Below the pieces are notes generated by a model that saw nothing but the letters and a program-made list of their open reading frames with translations, made no database searches and was not told the DNA's origin. Positions 54,204-63,750 of a stretch of DNA of 64,000 bases are shown one piece after another (the first letter of the stretch is position 1; the number at the start of each line of letters is the position of its first letter). This DNA is from Luteimonas panaciterrae (GTDB lineage: Bacteria; Pseudomonadota; Gammaproteobacteria; Xanthomonadales; Xanthomonadaceae): positions 186,001 to 250,000 of the forward strand of contig NZ_JAJAVH010000011.1 in the NCBI RefSeq assembly GCF_020511115.1. The letters run 5' to 3'. Made by a program: the position numbers and the translations under genes.

Positions 54204-55505
54204 ATGCAGGTCTCGGTCGAAAACACAGGCAATCTCGAACGCCGCATCACCTTTCGCGTGCCCACCGAACGCCTGGATACCCAGGTTGGCGGCCGTTTGC
54301 GCGAGATCGCGCGCACGGCGCGCATCAAGGGCTTCCGCCCCGGCAAGGTGCCGGCCAAGGTGATCGAGCAGCGCTTCGGTCAGCAGGTCCGCGCGGAAAT
54401 CCTCGACGGCCTGCTGCGTGAAGGTCTTGATGAGGCCGTGCGCGACAACGCGCTGCGCCTGGCCGGTGCTCCGCGCATCGAGCCGAGCCCCGAGGCCGGC
54501 GAGAAGGAACTGGCCTACGTCGCCACCTTCGAGGTGGTGCCGGATTTCGGCGAGATCGACGTGGCCAAGCTGCAGGTGATCCGCAACACCTCGGACGTGA
54601 CCGAGGCCGACATCGACCGCATGATCGAGAACCTGCGCCTGCAGCGCCGCACCTGGAGCGCGGTCACCCGTGCCGCCCAGGCTGGTGACGCGGTCGACGT
54701 GGAAACCTGGTCGCAGATCGGCGATGAGCGCCTGCCGGCCGAGGGCGTGGAGCGTGGCGTCACCGTGATCGGCTCCGGCGGCATGTACCCGGACGTGGAG
54801 AACGCGCTGGCCGGGCTGAAGAAGGACGAGGAAAAGACCGTCGATGTGACCTTCCCGGCCGACTGGCGCGTGCCGCAGCTGGCCGGCAAGACCGCGCAAG
54901 TGCATCTGAAGGCCGAGCAGGTCTCCGAGGCCGTGCTGCCCGAGGTCGACGCTGCCTTCATCAAGAGCTTCGGCGTGAAGAGCGGTGAGATCGACCAGTT
55001 CCGCGCCGATATCCGCACCAACCTGGAGCGCGAGCTGAAGGGCGCGCTGATGAACCGCCTGCGTCGCGAGGTCGGTGAGCAGCTGGTGGCGGCCTATGCG
55101 AGCGTCGAGATGCCGCCGAAGCTGGTCGAGAACGAGGCCCGTTCGATGCTGCAGCAGGACGTCGAGCAGGCCCGCCGCCGCGGCCAGCAGGTCGAACTGC
55201 CGGAAGATGCCCACACCCCCTACCTCGATGCCGCCCGCAAGCGCGTCCTGGTCGGCCTGCTGGTGGGCGAGGTCGCCCGCCGCAACGAACTGCGCCTGGA
55301 CCCCAAGCGTGTGAATGAGACGATGCGCCTGATCGCTTCGACCTACGAGGAGCCGGATCAGGTCATTGAGTTGTACCGCAACGATCCCCAATTGATGTCG
55401 GGACTGCAGAACCGTGTTATGGAAGAGCAGGTGATCGATTGGATCGCCGAGCGCGCCCAGCACACCGAACAACCGCTCACGTTCCAGGAAGCGATCCAGA
55501 ACTGA
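54204..55505 (+). CDS. tig: Trigger factor, ribosome-associated chaperone and prolyl isomerase
   Basis: A 433-residue protein with the ribosome-binding tail (signature [17 protein letters not shown], residues 44-60), a PPIase FKBP-like domain (about 155-240) and the C-terminal chaperone domain. It is the first gene of the tig-clpP-clpX block. ATG at 54204 with CAGGAG; the open frame to 54150 is rejected. Confidence 0.97.
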   Translation: MQVSVENTGNLERRITFRVPTERLDTQVGGRLREIARTARIKGFRPGKVPAKVIEQRFGQQVRAEILDGLLREGLDEAVRDNALRLAGAPRIEPSPEAGEKELAYVATFEVVPDFGEIDVAKLQVIRNTSDVTEADIDRMIENLRLQRRTWSAVTRAAQAGDAVDVETWSQIGDERLPAEGVERGVTVIGSGGMYPDVENALAGLKKDEEKTVDVTFPADWRVPQLAGKTAQVHLKAEQVSEAVLPEVDAAFIKSFGVKSGEIDQFRADIRTNLERELKGALMNRLRREVGEQLVAAYASVEMPPKLVENEARSMLQQDVEQARRRGQQVELPEDAHTPYLDAARKRVLVGLLVGEVARRNELRLDPKRVNETMRLIASTYEEPDQVIELYRNDPQLMSGLQNRVMEEQVIDWIAERAQHTEQPLTFQEAIQN

Positions 55506-55549
55506 GGCGGGTCCTGCGGGCCCCAGACCTTCAATCAGCAGGTAGAAAG

Positions 55550-56170
55550 ATGGAAACCAAAGCTCTGAACCTCGTCCCGATGGTGGTTGAACAGACCAGC
55601 CGCGGCGAGCGTGCCTACGACATCTATTCGCGTCTGCTGAAGGAACGTGTGATCTTCCTGGTCGGCGGCATCGACGACCACGTCGCCAACGTGATCGTGG
55701 CGCAGATGCTGTTCCTGGAAGCCGAGAATCCGGAAAAGGACATCAGCCTGTACATCAACTCGCCGGGCGGCGTCGTCACCTCCGGCATGGCGATCTACGA
55801 CACCATGCAGTTCATCAAGCCGGACGTGAGCACGATCTGCGTTGGCCAGGCGGCCAGCATGGGCGCCGTGCTGCTGGCGGCCGGCGCACCAGGCAAGCGC
55901 TACGCGCTGCCGAACTCGCGGGTGATGATCCATCAGCCGCTCGGCGGCGCCCAGGGCCAGGCGACCGACATCGACATCCAGGCGCGCGAGATCCTGGCCA
56001 TGCGCCAGCGCCTGAACGAGATCCTGGCCAAGCACACCGGCCAGCCGATCGAAACCATCGCCCGCGATACCGACCGCGACAACTTCAAGAGCGCCGAGGC
56101 CGCGAAGGAATACGGCCTGGTCGATCAGGTGCTCGAACGGCGCCCGGAAGAATCGATCCAGCCGGCGTGA
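55550..56170 (+). CDS. clpP: ATP-dependent Clp protease proteolytic subunit
   Basis: A 206-residue serine peptidase forming a tetradecameric barrel with ClpX. The Ser in [14 protein letters not shown], the His in [12 protein letters not shown] and a downstream Asp make the catalytic triad. Lies 44 bases after tig. Confidence 0.97.
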   Translation: METKALNLVPMVVEQTSRGERAYDIYSRLLKERVIFLVGGIDDHVANVIVAQMLFLEAENPEKDISLYINSPGGVVTSGMAIYDTMQFIKPDVSTICVGQAASMGAVLLAAGAPGKRYALPNSRVMIHQPLGGAQGQATDIDIQAREILAMRQRLNEILAKHTGQPIETIARDTDRDNFKSAEAAKEYGLVDQVLERRPEESIQPA

Positions 56171-56335
56171 GCTGGTGTGATTGGCAGGATCAGGCAAGCG
56201 AGTCGGCCAAAAACAATGCAGAATCAGTTATTTGGCGGCTACGGCCGCTCTGATTCCGATCCCCGCATGCGCGTTGCGCAGCATGGTATTCTCGGGTCGT
56301 AGTCCTATGACCCCGCATCACAGATTGGCGAAAGC

Positions 56336-57625
56336 ATGAGCGAAGACAGACCCGGCCGTTCCGGCGGCGACAGCAACAAGATTCTGTATTGCTCGTTCTG
56401 CGGGAAAAGCCAGCACGAGGTCCGCAAACTGATCGCGGGCCCGAGTGTGTTCATCTGCGACGAATGCGTCGAGTTGTGCAACGACATCATTCGCGAGGAA
56501 CTCGAGGAAAAGGCCCAGTCGGCACGCAGCAGCCTGCCCAAGCCGAAGGAAATCCTCGAGGTTCTCGACCAGTACGTGATCGGGCAGCAGCGCGCCAAGC
56601 GCACGCTCGCCGTGGCGGTGTACAACCATTACAAGCGCATCGAGAGCCGGCAGAAGAACGACGATGTCGAACTGGCGAAGTCGAACATCCTGCTGGTCGG
56701 TCCGACCGGTTCGGGCAAGACCTTGCTCGCCGAAACGCTGGCGCGCCTGCTCAACGTTCCCTTCACGATGGCCGACGCCACCACGCTGACCGAAGCCGGT
56801 TACGTGGGCGAGGACGTCGAGAACATCATCCAGAAGCTGTTGCAGAAATGCGACTACGACGTCGAGAAGGCGCAGGCCGGCATCGTCTATATCGATGAGA
56901 TCGACAAGATTTCGCGCAAGAGCGAAAACCCGTCGATCACTCGCGACGTGTCCGGCGAAGGCGTGCAGCAGGCGCTGCTGAAGCTGATCGAAGGCACCAT
57001 CGCCAGCGTGCCGCCGCAGGGCGGACGCAAGCATCCGCAGCAGGAATTCCTGCAGGTGGACACGCGCAACATCCTCTTCATCGTCGGTGGCGCGTTCGCC
57101 GGTCTGGACAAGATCATCCAGCAGCGCAGCACCGAGGCCGGCGGGATTGGCTTCGGCGCGAAGATCAAGAGCTCCGAGCGCAAGACCGAGGTCGGCAAGG
57201 TGCTGGCCGATGTCGAGCCGGAAGATCTGATCAAGTTCGGCCTGATCCCCGAGTTCGTCGGCCGCCTGCCGGTGGTCGCCACGCTCGAGGAGCTGGACGA
57301 AGCCGCGCTGGTGAAGATCCTCACCGAGCCGAAGAACGCGATCAGCAAGCAGTTCAAGAAGCTGTTCGAGATGGAAGGCGTGGAACTGGAGTTCCGCCCC
57401 GACGCACTCGCCGCGATCGCGCGCAAGGCGCTCAAGCGCAAGACCGGCGCGCGTGGTCTGCGCACCATCGTCGAGTCGGTGCTGCTGGATACGATGTACG
57501 ACCTGCCGTCGCTGGAGAACGTCAGCAAGGTGGTGGTCGACGAATCGGTGATCGAACACAAGTCCGATCCGTATCTGATCTACCAGAACACGCCGGTCCA
57601 GCCCAAGGTCGCTTCGGCCGAGTAA
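56336..57625 (+). CDS. clpX: ATP-dependent Clp protease ATPase subunit ClpX
   Basis: A 429-residue AAA+ unfoldase. The zinc-binding domain (CSFCGKSQ...[10 protein letters not shown]) is at 19-47, Walker A GPTGSGKT, Walker B VYIDEIDK, and the pore loop GYVGEDVEN. It recognises tagged substrates and feeds ClpP. A 165-base gap from clpP probably holds its own promoter. Confidence 0.97.
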   Translation: MSEDRPGRSGGDSNKILYCSFCGKSQHEVRKLIAGPSVFICDECVELCNDIIREELEEKAQSARSSLPKPKEILEVLDQYVIGQQRAKRTLAVAVYNHYKRIESRQKNDDVELAKSNILLVGPTGSGKTLLAETLARLLNVPFTMADATTLTEAGYVGEDVENIIQKLLQKCDYDVEKAQAGIVYIDEIDKISRKSENPSITRDVSGEGVQQALLKLIEGTIASVPPQGGRKHPQQEFLQVDTRNILFIVGGAFAGLDKIIQQRSTEAGGIGFGAKIKSSERKTEVGKVLADVEPEDLIKFGLIPEFVGRLPVVATLEELDEAALVKILTEPKNAISKQFKKLFEMEGVELEFRPDALAAIARKALKRKTGARGLRTIVESVLLDTMYDLPSLENVSKVVVDESVIEHKSDPYLIYQNTPVQPKVASAE

Positions 57626-57645
57626 AGGTCGTTTCTACGGTATCC

Positions 57646-57670
57646 CCGGTGCGCCGTTCTGGCGCGCCGG
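57646..57670 (+). terminator. Weak hairpin after clpX
   Basis: CCGGTGCGCC (57646-57655) pairs with GGCGCGCCGG (57661-57670) with one mismatch, 21 bases after the clpX stop. No T-run follows, so termination is uncertain. Confidence 0.4.
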
Positions 57671-57741
57671 TTCGCGTTCCTCGTCGTGCACGAGCCGCAT
57701 TCTTCTAGTCCCGCGTTACGGCCAAAGAATGGCTGGCGCGA

Positions 57742-57951
57742 TGCCTGTCACTATCTGAAGGTCGTCTGGCGGCGCCGGACGGCAACGTCTGCAGCCTGCA
57801 CAACCGCAGCGGCGGCAGCGCCGACAACATCAACAAGACCTCTACCGTGAACGCTTCGTCGGAAGCCGCCAACGGCACCTGGAAGCTGCGCGTCAACGAC
57901 AACGCATCGCCGGACGTCGACAGGATCGACAAGTGGAGTCTGCAGTTCTAG
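57742..57951 (+). pseudogene. Remnant of a P/homoB-domain (secreted subtilisin-like protease C-terminus)
   Basis: Translation from about 57772 reads APDGNVCSLHNRSGG, SADNINKTSTVN, then NGTWKLRVNDNA and IDKWSLQF with a stop at 57949. This matches the end of P (proprotein convertase) domains of secreted proteases. Upstream, HYLKVVW is in a different frame, matching the preceding strand of the domain, so a frameshift lies at about 57770. No protease catalytic domain precedes it. It is a decayed fragment in the clpX-lon gap. Confidence 0.75.
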
Positions 57952-57960
57952 CGGAATACG

Positions 57961-57990
57961 CGGCCGTTCCGGTCTTCGACCGGACGGCCG
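57961..57990. repeat. Hairpin in the clpX-oxidase gap
   Basis: CGGCCGTTCCGGTC pairs with GACCGGACGGCCG around TTC, with one bulged T, ten bases after the P-domain stop. The next stretch, 57991-58268, contains no gene that I can see. Confidence 0.5.
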
Positions 57991-58268
57991 GGTGAACCAC
58001 ATGCGTGGCCAGGCATCGGCCGCGATGAGATGCGGGTTTCATGCCGAAGTCCGGCAAAGGCGGCTGTTCGAGCGCAGGGCAGTGGCCTGTTTCATCGACA
58101 TCCTTTGGATGATTTCGCGGTCTGCCGTCCTGCCACGGCGACATCTTTTTTTAGACGCGAACGCGCAACGGAATTTCGTCCACGGCGCAGTCGTGTCGTG
58201 CGCGAGGCCTTTTAAGCCCGTGAGAAGCACTCCAACTGCGCAATAACCAAATTTTCACTATCGGCCTG

Positions 58269-58296
58269 TTTTTATGTGAGAGTCGTCACATAAAAA
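58269..58296. promoter_or_regulatory. Consensus CRP/Clp-type operator
   Basis: TTTTTATGTGA-GAGTCG-TCACATAAAAA is a perfect 11-bp dyad containing TGTGA-N6-TCACA, the consensus for CRP and for the Xanthomonas regulator Clp. It lies about 95 bases before the oxidase start. The AT-rich arms could also act as a bidirectional terminator, but the core match makes an operator more likely. Confidence 0.75.
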
Positions 58297-58390
58297 GCAT
58301 GATAAACGACGCAAATCGGTGGGCAGGGGGGCGCCATGCGTGGCTGCTTGCGTGATCGACATCACCGTTCCCACAAAGCAGACCGAGACA

Positions 58391-60073
58391 ATGAAACCGA
58401 CGCTTCACCGCAGCCGCCGCCACGGGCTGGCGCTTGGCACATTGACGATTGGCGTGCTGGCGATCGCAGCTTACGCGGCCAGCAACGATCCTTCCTTCGA
58501 GCTTTCTCCCACTTCCGACAAACCGCCGCCGTTCGACGCCAACGGACACGACAACAGCTTCCTCGCCGCCGTGCAGGTGCCGCCTGACGTCAACAAGGTC
58601 GTGCGCGGCGAGGCCCTGCCGCCGAGATTGCTCGATCTCGCGCGAAAGGGCGGCGCCTCGAGCGCCGTTCCGGACACCGGCGATCCAGTCAAAGGCACTT
58701 TCTCGCCCGTTCTCGACTGGCCGCTGATCGGCATCCACGCCGTGCTGACGCCGGAGGGACGCGTGCTGAGCTACGGCAGCGATGCCAATGGCACGCAGAC
58801 TGGTTTGTTCGTCTACGACGTCTGGGACCCGGAACTCGGCCTGGACGCGGCATCGCATCAACTGCTGCCTAACACCACCAACGTCGACATCTTCTGTAGC
58901 GCGCAATTGCTGCTGCCCAGTGGCGACGTCGAGATCTACGGCGGCGACGTCACCGTCAGCGGCCGTTCGACCAACGCGCCGAATGCGGACGTCACGCTGT
59001 ACCGGCCGATCGACGACAGTCTGACGCGTGCCGGCACGATGAACCGCGAACGCTGGTACGCCACCGCGACCACGCTGCCCAACGGCGAGGTCTACATCCA
59101 GGGCGGCACCGGTGGCGCCGACTACCCGGAAGTGCGTGGCACCGACGGAAGGTTCCGTCTGCTGACGGGCGCGCCGACCGGCAATCTGGCCAGCGGCTAT
59201 CCGCGCAACTTCGTCAACAAGGACGGCAAGATCTTCGGCATCGCCAACAAAGCGATGTACGAAGTCGATCCGAACGGTGCAGGAACGATCACCGCGCGCG
59301 GCTCGTTCCCTACCGACAACATCGGCGGCACATCCTCGGCGGTGATGTTCGCGCCCGATCGCATCCTGCAGGTCGGCGGTGGCATCGATCGCATGGCGGC
59401 CAGCCGCAACGCCAGCCTGATCGACATCGGCACGGGCCTGCCGAAGGTGACCGCGTTGCCGCCGATGCAGTACGCCCGGCACTGGGGCAACGCCACGGTG
59501 ATGCCCGACGGCCGCGTGTTCGTCTCGGGCGGCAGCGCGGTGAACAATGTCGACGACCACGTCGCCTACACCAGCGAGATCTACGACCCGCGCAACAACA
59601 CCTGGACGCTCGGCGCCACCGCCAAGCAGATGCGGCTCTACCATTCCACATCGTTGCTGCTGCCGGACGCCACCATCCTCACCATGGGCGGCGGCGCGCC
59701 GGGGCCGCAGCGCAATCTCAATGCCGAGATCTACTACCCGCCGTACCTGTTCGACGCGCAGGGCAGGCGGGCGCAGCGGCCGACGATCCTGTCGGCGCCG
59801 ATGACGGTGAGCGTCGGCCAGCAGATCGTCGTCGGCACGCCGCAGGCGCGATCCATCGGCCGCGTTGCGCTGATCAAGGCCGGCTCGGTGACGCACTCCT
59901 TCGACATGGACCAGCGTTTCCTGGAACTCCCGTTCTCGGTCTTCCCTGGGACGCTGAAGGTGAATTTCCCCGCCCAGGCCTACCAGACGCCGCCCGGCTT
60001 CTATTTGCTGTTCGTGATCGACAAGAAAGGCGTACCGTCCAAGGCGGCGATGCTACGGATCAATCCGCAATGA
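58391..60073 (+). CDS. Galactose-oxidase-like (GlxA/DUF1929) copper radical oxidase, exported
   Basis: A 560-residue kelch-repeat protein with a C-terminal DUF1929 domain (from about RRAQRPTILSAP). Candidate active-site residues match galactose oxidase: Cys in VDIFCSAQLLLPSG and Tyr in RERWYATATTLPNG (the Cys-Tyr cofactor), Tyr-His in MRLYHSTSLLLP, and His in SVTHSFDMDQR. An N-terminal hydrophobic stretch (LALGTLTIGVLAIAAYAAS) should be a signal or anchor. ATG at 58391; the open frame to 58319 is unlikely. It lies between clpX and lon behind a CRP-type site; the substrate is unknown. Confidence 0.88.
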   Translation: MKPTLHRSRRHGLALGTLTIGVLAIAAYAASNDPSFELSPTSDKPPPFDANGHDNSFLAAVQVPPDVNKVVRGEALPPRLLDLARKGGASSAVPDTGDPVKGTFSPVLDWPLIGIHAVLTPEGRVLSYGSDANGTQTGLFVYDVWDPELGLDAASHQLLPNTTNVDIFCSAQLLLPSGDVEIYGGDVTVSGRSTNAPNADVTLYRPIDDSLTRAGTMNRERWYATATTLPNGEVYIQGGTGGADYPEVRGTDGRFRLLTGAPTGNLASGYPRNFVNKDGKIFGIANKAMYEVDPNGAGTITARGSFPTDNIGGTSSAVMFAPDRILQVGGGIDRMAASRNASLIDIGTGLPKVTALPPMQYARHWGNATVMPDGRVFVSGGSAVNNVDDHVAYTSEIYDPRNNTWTLGATAKQMRLYHSTSLLLPDATILTMGGGAPGPQRNLNAEIYYPPYLFDAQGRRAQRPTILSAPMTVSVGQQIVVGTPQARSIGRVALIKAGSVTHSFDMDQRFLELPFSVFPGTLKVNFPAQAYQTPPGFYLLFVIDKKGVPSKAAMLRINPQ

Positions 60074-60161
60074 GCGGACCGTCCGCGGCTGGGACGGCCG
60101 GGTTCGTCCCGGCGGCGGAAAGGTCTGTCCGAGCCGTCTAAGATATTGATCCGAAAGGAGT

Positions 60162-60187
60162 CCTGTCATCCTGCCAAGGATGACAGG
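60162..60187 (+). repeat. Perfect hairpin after the oxidase gene
   Basis: CCTGTCATCCT (60162-60172) pairs with AGGATGACAGG (60177-60187) around GCCA. It lies just before the lon promoter. It may terminate the oxidase transcript, but no T-run follows. Confidence 0.6.
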
Positions 60188-60196
60188 GTTCCCGCG

Positions 60197-60225
60197 CTTG
60201 CATCGTCCCGGCCGGGGCCCCATAA
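60197..60225 (+). promoter_or_regulatory. Sigma-32 (heat-shock) promoter of lon
   Basis: CTTGCAT, 14 bases, then CCCCATAA. The RpoH consensus is CTTGAAA, 11 to 16 bases, CCCCATnT. The match is five of seven in the -35 and near-perfect in the -10, 52 bases before the lon ATG. Confidence 0.75.
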
Positions 60226-60276
60226 CACGGCCATGGCGGCCGGATTGGCCGCCCGCTGTCTTCCTTCGGAGCCCCC

Positions 60277-62745
60277 ATGACACACCCCACCGAACACGAA
60301 ACGCTCGAACTGCCGGTGTTGCCGCTGCGCGACGTCGTCGTGTTCCCGCATATGGTGATCCCGCTGTTCGTCGGCCGCGACAAGTCGATCCATGCGCTCG
60401 ATCAGGCGATGGAATCCGACAAGCGCATCCTGCTGGTCGCGCAGAAATCGGCCGAGGTCGACGACCCCGGCGCCGAGGACCTGTATGCGATCGGCACGCT
60501 GGCGCAGGTGCTGCAATTGCTGAAGCTGCCCGACGGCACCATCAAGGTGCTGGTGGAAGGCGTGGCGCGCGCGCGCGTGGACAAAGTCGTCTCGCGCAAC
60601 GGTTCGCTCACCGGCACCGGCGTGGTCATCGATTCCACCGACACCCGCGAAACCCGCGAGGTGGAAGCGGTGGCGCGTTCGCTGATGTCGCTGTTCGAAC
60701 AGTACGTCAAGACCAATCGCAAGCTGCCGCCGGAACTGCTGCAGACGCTCTCCGGCATTGACGAACCCGGCCGCCTGGCCGACACCATCGCCGCGCATCT
60801 GGGTGTGCGCCTGGCCGACAAGCAGCGCCTGCTGGAAACCATCGAGACCGCTGATCGCCTCGAGCTGCTGGTCGGCTTCGTCGACGGCGAGATCGACGTG
60901 CAGCAGATGGAGAAGCGCATCCGCGGCCGCGTCAAATCGCAGATGGAGAAGTCGCAGCGCGAGTACTACCTCAACGAACAGATGAAGGCGATCCAGAAGG
61001 AACTGGGCGAGATCGACGACGCGCCCAACGACCTCGACGAGATCGCGCGCAAGATCGCCGAGAGCGGCATGCCGAAGCCGGTCGAGGCCAAGGCCAAGGC
61101 CGAGTTCAACAAGCTCAAGCAGATGTCGCCGATGTCGGCCGAGGCCGCGGTGGTGCGCAACTATCTTGACTGGCTGCTCGGCGTGCCGTGGAAGAAGCGC
61201 AGCAAGGTCCGCAAGGATCTGAAGGCCGCGCAGGACGTGCTCGATGCCGATCATTACGGCCTGGAGAAAGTGAAGGAGCGCATCCTCGAATATCTCGCCG
61301 TGCAGACGCGCGTGAAGCAGATGAAGGGCGCGATCCTGTGCCTGGTCGGTCCGCCCGGCGTCGGCAAGACCTCGCTCGGCCAGTCGATCGCCAAGGCGAC
61401 CAACCGCAAGTTCGTGCGCATGTCGCTCGGCGGTGTACGCGACGAGGCCGAGATCCGTGGCCATCGCCGCACCTACGTCGGTTCGATGCCGGGTCGCATC
61501 GTGCAGAACCTCAACAAGGCCGGCAGCAAGAACCCGCTGTTCGTGCTCGACGAAATCGACAAGATGTCGATGGACTTCCGCGGCGATCCGTCCTCGGCAT
61601 TGCTCGAAGTGCTCGATCCCGAGCAGAACAACGCCTTCAACGACCATTACCTCGAAGTCGATCTCGACCTGTCCGAAGTGATGTTCGTGGCGACGTCGAA
61701 CTCGCTGAACATTCCTGGCCCGCTGCTCGACCGCATGGAGGTCATCCGCATCCCCGGTTACACCGAGGACGAGAAGATCAACATCGCCACGCGCTATCTC
61801 GTGCCGAAGCAGATGAAGGCGAACGGCCTCAAGGCCGAGGAACTGAAGATCGCCGACGGCGCGATCCAGGACATCGTGCGCTACTACACGCGTGAATCCG
61901 GCGTGCGCAACCTGGAACGCGAGATCGCCAAGATCTGCCGCAAGGTGGTCAAGGAAATCGCACTGGCCGGTCCGCAACCGGCGGGCGCGAAGGCGAAGAA
62001 GGCCAAGGGCGGCGTCAGCGTCTCGTCGAAGAATCTCGAGAAGTATCTCGGTGTGCAGCGCTACGACTTCGGTCGCGCCGAACAGGAAAACGAAATCGGT
62101 CTGGTCACCGGCTTGGCCTGGACCGAGGTCGGCGGCGATCTGCTGCAGATCGAATCCACGCTCGTGCCCGGCAAGGGTCAGCTGATCCTCACTGGCCAGC
62201 TCGGCGACGTGATGAAGGAATCCGCATCGGCCGCGCTGTCGGTGGTGCGCGCACGTGCCGAACGCCTCGGCATCGAGCTGGATTTCCTGCAGAAGTTCGA
62301 CGTGCACGTGCACGTGCCAGACGGTGCCACGCCGAAGGATGGCCCGAGCGCGGGCACCGCGATGGCGACTTCGCTGGTTTCGGTGCTGACCAAGATTCCG
62401 GTGCGCGCCGATGTGGCGATGACCGGTGAAATCACCTTGCGCGGCAAGGTCACGGCGATCGGTGGCCTGAAGGAAAAGCTGCTGGCTGCAATGCGCGGCG
62501 GCATCCGCACCGTGATCATTCCGGAAGAAAACCGCAAGGATCTGGCCGATATTCCGAAGACCGTCACCCAGACGATGAAGATCGTGCCCGTGAAGTGGAT
62601 CGACGAAGTACTCGATCTCGCGCTGGAACGTCCGCTGACGCCGAACGCGGTTGCAGGTGACGTGAAGGAGCAGGTGAAAGAGCAGGTGAAGAAAATCCCA
62701 CGCGTCCCGCGCAAGCCATCCGCCCCCGCGGATGTCAAGCATTGA
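60277..62745 (+). CDS. lon: ATP-dependent protease Lon
   Basis: An 822-residue AAA+ serine protease. N-terminal LAN substrate domain ([23 protein letters not shown]), a coiled region, AAA+ module with Walker A GPPGVGKT and Walker [10 protein letters not shown], and protease domain with catalytic Ser in [11 protein letters not shown] and Lys further on. It degrades misfolded and regulatory proteins. ATG at 60277 with GGAG, behind a heat-shock promoter. Confidence 0.98.
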   Translation: MTHPTEHETLELPVLPLRDVVVFPHMVIPLFVGRDKSIHALDQAMESDKRILLVAQKSAEVDDPGAEDLYAIGTLAQVLQLLKLPDGTIKVLVEGVARARVDKVVSRNGSLTGTGVVIDSTDTRETREVEAVARSLMSLFEQYVKTNRKLPPELLQTLSGIDEPGRLADTIAAHLGVRLADKQRLLETIETADRLELLVGFVDGEIDVQQMEKRIRGRVKSQMEKSQREYYLNEQMKAIQKELGEIDDAPNDLDEIARKIAESGMPKPVEAKAKAEFNKLKQMSPMSAEAAVVRNYLDWLLGVPWKKRSKVRKDLKAAQDVLDADHYGLEKVKERILEYLAVQTRVKQMKGAILCLVGPPGVGKTSLGQSIAKATNRKFVRMSLGGVRDEAEIRGHRRTYVGSMPGRIVQNLNKAGSKNPLFVLDEIDKMSMDFRGDPSSALLEVLDPEQNNAFNDHYLEVDLDLSEVMFVATSNSLNIPGPLLDRMEVIRIPGYTEDEKINIATRYLVPKQMKANGLKAEELKIADGAIQDIVRYYTRESGVRNLEREIAKICRKVVKEIALAGPQPAGAKAKKAKGGVSVSSKNLEKYLGVQRYDFGRAEQENEIGLVTGLAWTEVGGDLLQIESTLVPGKGQLILTGQLGDVMKESASAALSVVRARAERLGIELDFLQKFDVHVHVPDGATPKDGPSAGTAMATSLVSVLTKIPVRADVAMTGEITLRGKVTAIGGLKEKLLAAMRGGIRTVIIPEENRKDLADIPKTVTQTMKIVPVKWIDEVLDLALERPLTPNAVAGDVKEQVKEQVKKIPRVPRKPSAPADVKH

Positions 62746-62761
62746 CATTCACGCGTAATGC

Positions 62762-62798
62762 AAAACGCCTGAAATCCGCGAGATTTCAGGCGTTTTTT
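62762..62798 (+). terminator. Terminator of lon
   Basis: A perfect 15-bp stem AAAACGCCTGAAATC (62762-62776) with GATTTCAGGCGTTTT (62782-62796) that ends in a T-run. Confidence 0.92.
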
Positions 62799-62799
62799 G

Positions 62800-62828
62800 T
62801 TGCCTGGGCTGTAGGGCGCTGGTATAAC
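62800..62828 (+). promoter_or_regulatory. Sigma-70 promoter of hupB
   Basis: TTGCCT, 17 bases, TATAAC: a good housekeeping match. It leaves a 5' leader of about 140 bases before the hupB ATG. Confidence 0.65.
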
Positions 62829-62976
62829 GGCGCGGTCGCGAAGTAGGCATGTCGTCACATACCTGCTCGCATCGTCGACGGGAACAGCCCGCGCATTGCT
62901 GCACAGGGGAATCCAGTCATGACATCCCGCGGGACATTCGTCCTGCCCACTTTTCGTAAATGGAGCTTTTATCCAA

Positions 62977-63249
62977 ATGAATAAGAACGATCTCGTTTCC
63001 CATGTCGCCGAGAGTGCTGGCCTGTCCAAGGCCGATGCGGGCCGTGCGGTCGACGCCGTCCTCGACGGCATCGCCAGCACGCTCAAGGGCGGCGGCACGG
63101 TCAGCCTGACCGGTTTCGGCTCGTTCGACGTGCGCAGCCGCGCCGCGCGCACCGGTCTGAACCCGCAGACCAAGGAAAAGATCCAGATCCCCGCCTCCAA
63201 GGCCCCCGTCTTCAAGGCTGGCAAGGCGCTGAAGGATGCCGTAAACTAA
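62977..63249 (+). CDS. hupB: DNA-binding protein HU-beta
   Basis: A 90-residue histone-like protein. It begins MNKNDLVSHVAESAGLSKADA and contains the HU signature GFGSFDVRSRAARTGLNPQT with the arm that bends DNA. ATG at 62977 with GGAG. Its place between lon and ppiD is the conserved order. Confidence 0.96.
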   Translation: MNKNDLVSHVAESAGLSKADAGRAVDAVLDGIASTLKGGGTVSLTGFGSFDVRSRAARTGLNPQTKEKIQIPASKAPVFKAGKALKDAVN

Positions 63250-63300
63250 TCGGCCCGCCACCGCCGCCTTGGCGACGGTATCGGGAGAATCCCGAATCGG

Positions 63301-63375
63301 GGGTGCTTAGCTCAGCGGTAGAGCGTCTCCTTTACACGGAGAGGGTCGGGGGTTCGAAACCCTCAGCACCCACCA
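63301..63375 (+). tRNA. tRNA-Val (anticodon TAC)
   Basis: Cloverleaf with acceptor GGGTGCT/AGCACCC and encoded CCA. Anticodon loop TTTACAC gives TAC. Confidence 0.95.
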
Positions 63376-63517
63376 GGTAAATGCAGATCTTCTCTACGAG
63401 CCCGCGCGATCCAGCAACACGCGATGCGCGGACTCTTCCAAGGTGAAGCGATTCATTCTTGGATGCTGTACAATTTTCGGACACGGTTGTTTCAAACGTG
63501 CCTTGTTTCAAAAACGC

Positions 63518-63594
63518 GGAGTGGTAGTTCAGTCGGTTAGAATGCTGGCCTGTCACGCCGGAGGTCGCGGGTTCGAGTCCCGTCCACTCCGCCA
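63518..63594 (+). tRNA. tRNA-Asp (anticodon GTC)
   Basis: Cloverleaf with acceptor GGAGTGG/CCACTCC and encoded CCA. Anticodon loop CTGTCAC gives GTC. A TACAAT at 63469-63474 could be its -10. Confidence 0.95.
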
Positions 63595-63604
63595 GTTATC
63601 CCGG

Positions 63605-63636
63605 AAGCCCCGCAGCGATGCGGGGCTTTCGCTTTT
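63605..63636 (+). terminator. Terminator after tRNA-Asp
   Basis: AAGCCCCGCA (63605-63614) pairs with TGCGGGGCTT (63619-63628) around GCGA, followed by TCGCTTTT. Confidence 0.88.
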
Positions 63637-63750
63637 CCGGGGCCCCGGTTCCGGAATGCCCGCGCTTCCCGCTACCGCCGCCCGAAAAGCGGGCTTTTCG
63701 CCTGAATATAGGTAAACTGCGCGGTCCGTCCCGACGCACGTGCGCTTCCG

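Noticed and set aside
58269..58296. Reading the AT-rich dyad as only a terminator
   Set aside because: No gene ends nearby on either strand (the P-domain remnant ends over 300 bases away) and the core is the full TGTGA-N6-TCACA consensus.
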